Shown in pieces: positions 63,675-64,000 of a stretch of 64,000 bases of DNA; positions within the stretch are counted from its first letter, which is position 1, and each line of letters begins with the position of its first letter. Source of the stretch: Nothophaeocryptopus gaeumannii (lineage: Eukaryota > Ascomycota > Dothideomycetes > Mycosphaerellales > Mycosphaerellaceae); contig JASISA010000022.1 of the NCBI GenBank assembly GCA_031771865.1, forward strand, positions 992,001-1,056,000, given 5' to 3'. The notes below the pieces were generated by a model that was not told the DNA's origin, searched no databases, and worked only from the letters and a program-made list of their open reading frames with translations. A program made the translations under genes and the position numbers.

Positions 63675-64000
63675 GGTGGGTGGTGGGTATGCTTTGAAGG
63701 ACTGAGTGGTTGTTGGGGTGCCGAATGGCCAGCCCTGATACTTTGCCGAATCAGTGGGCGTCTGGTGGTGTGAGGCGTATGTCAGAATGGCTCGTTGCTT
63801 AGTGACGATGCTTCAAGGAAAGGCCTTGAGATTTGATATCCAATGCAATGACGCTCTGCCCCAGCGCAGGCACATGAGAAACAGCCAAGCTTCTCGGTGA
63901 ACGGGACGGTCCGCGCGCCGCCCGTAGATGACATCAACCTTCGCCGCTTTTCACACTCGCTATAGGCTACTTTCAAAGAATAAGTAGCAGCGCTGATACT
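63675..64000. other. PBDC1 promoter, window edge
   Basis: About 325 bp upstream of PBDC1 to the end of the window. No gene is supported; it is the likely PBDC1 promoter. Confidence 0.45.

Overview
This window comes from a filamentous ascomycete. Genes are intron-poor; introns are short (about 48-126 nt) with GT..AG ends and CTRAY-type branch points; several proteins belong to fungal families (Zn2Cys6 regulators, GRR1, STE6, CmcJ/AsaB-like, HET, DUF4246). The mix, including small lineage-type hypotheticals, suggests Dothideomycetes, probably Mycosphaerellales; that placement is inference. No tRNA, rRNA, intact transposon or CRISPR was recognised. Layout, left: a Zn2Cys6 regulator (-), a DCR2-type phosphatase (-) sharing a promoter with a TRM61-like tRNA methyltransferase (+), an alpha-glucoside-type sugar permease (+), KU80 (-), a TMEM205-like membrane protein (+), a small hypothetical (+), a HET-domain relic (-), a CmcJ/AsaB-like protein with a long coiled-coil tail (-), and a basic coiled-coil protein (+). 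Middle: the ER chaperone BiP/KAR2 (+), an F-box protein (-), a gene-poor stretch of about 3.2 kb with simple repeats, a small cysteine-containing protein (+), a large Ser/Thr-rich secreted protein with an Apple-like module (-), a three-exon EGO/Ragulator LAMTOR1-like gene (+), a zinc-finger-less regulator (+), a three-exon MAPEG gene (-), a WAR1/LEU3-like Zn2Cys6 regulator (+), a DUF4246 relic (-), and an ATP-grasp enzyme (-). Right: an NTF2-like protein (-), two uncertain small ORFs (-), a TPR protein with conserved histidines (+), GRR1 (-), a cytosolic GH5 glucanase-like enzyme (-), a multi-pass membrane protein (-), a second zinc-finger-less regulator (+), the STE6-type ABC exporter (-) and a four-exon PBDC1 gene (-). 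Most of this is ordinary fungal chromosome: housekeeping genes (KU80, BiP, GRR1, LAMTOR1, PBDC1) mixed with regulators and accessory genes. There is no clear biosynthetic cluster. The sugar regulator and permease lie about 6 kb apart and may be functionally linked. The observations most worth following are two decayed genes, several small multi-exon genes found only by splice reconstruction, an in-phase 51-nt intron carrying a stop codon in the secreted protein, and the oxidase-like/coiled-coil fusion. Splice models were built by eye from splice consensus, reading-frame continuity and family motifs; no transcript or database search was available.
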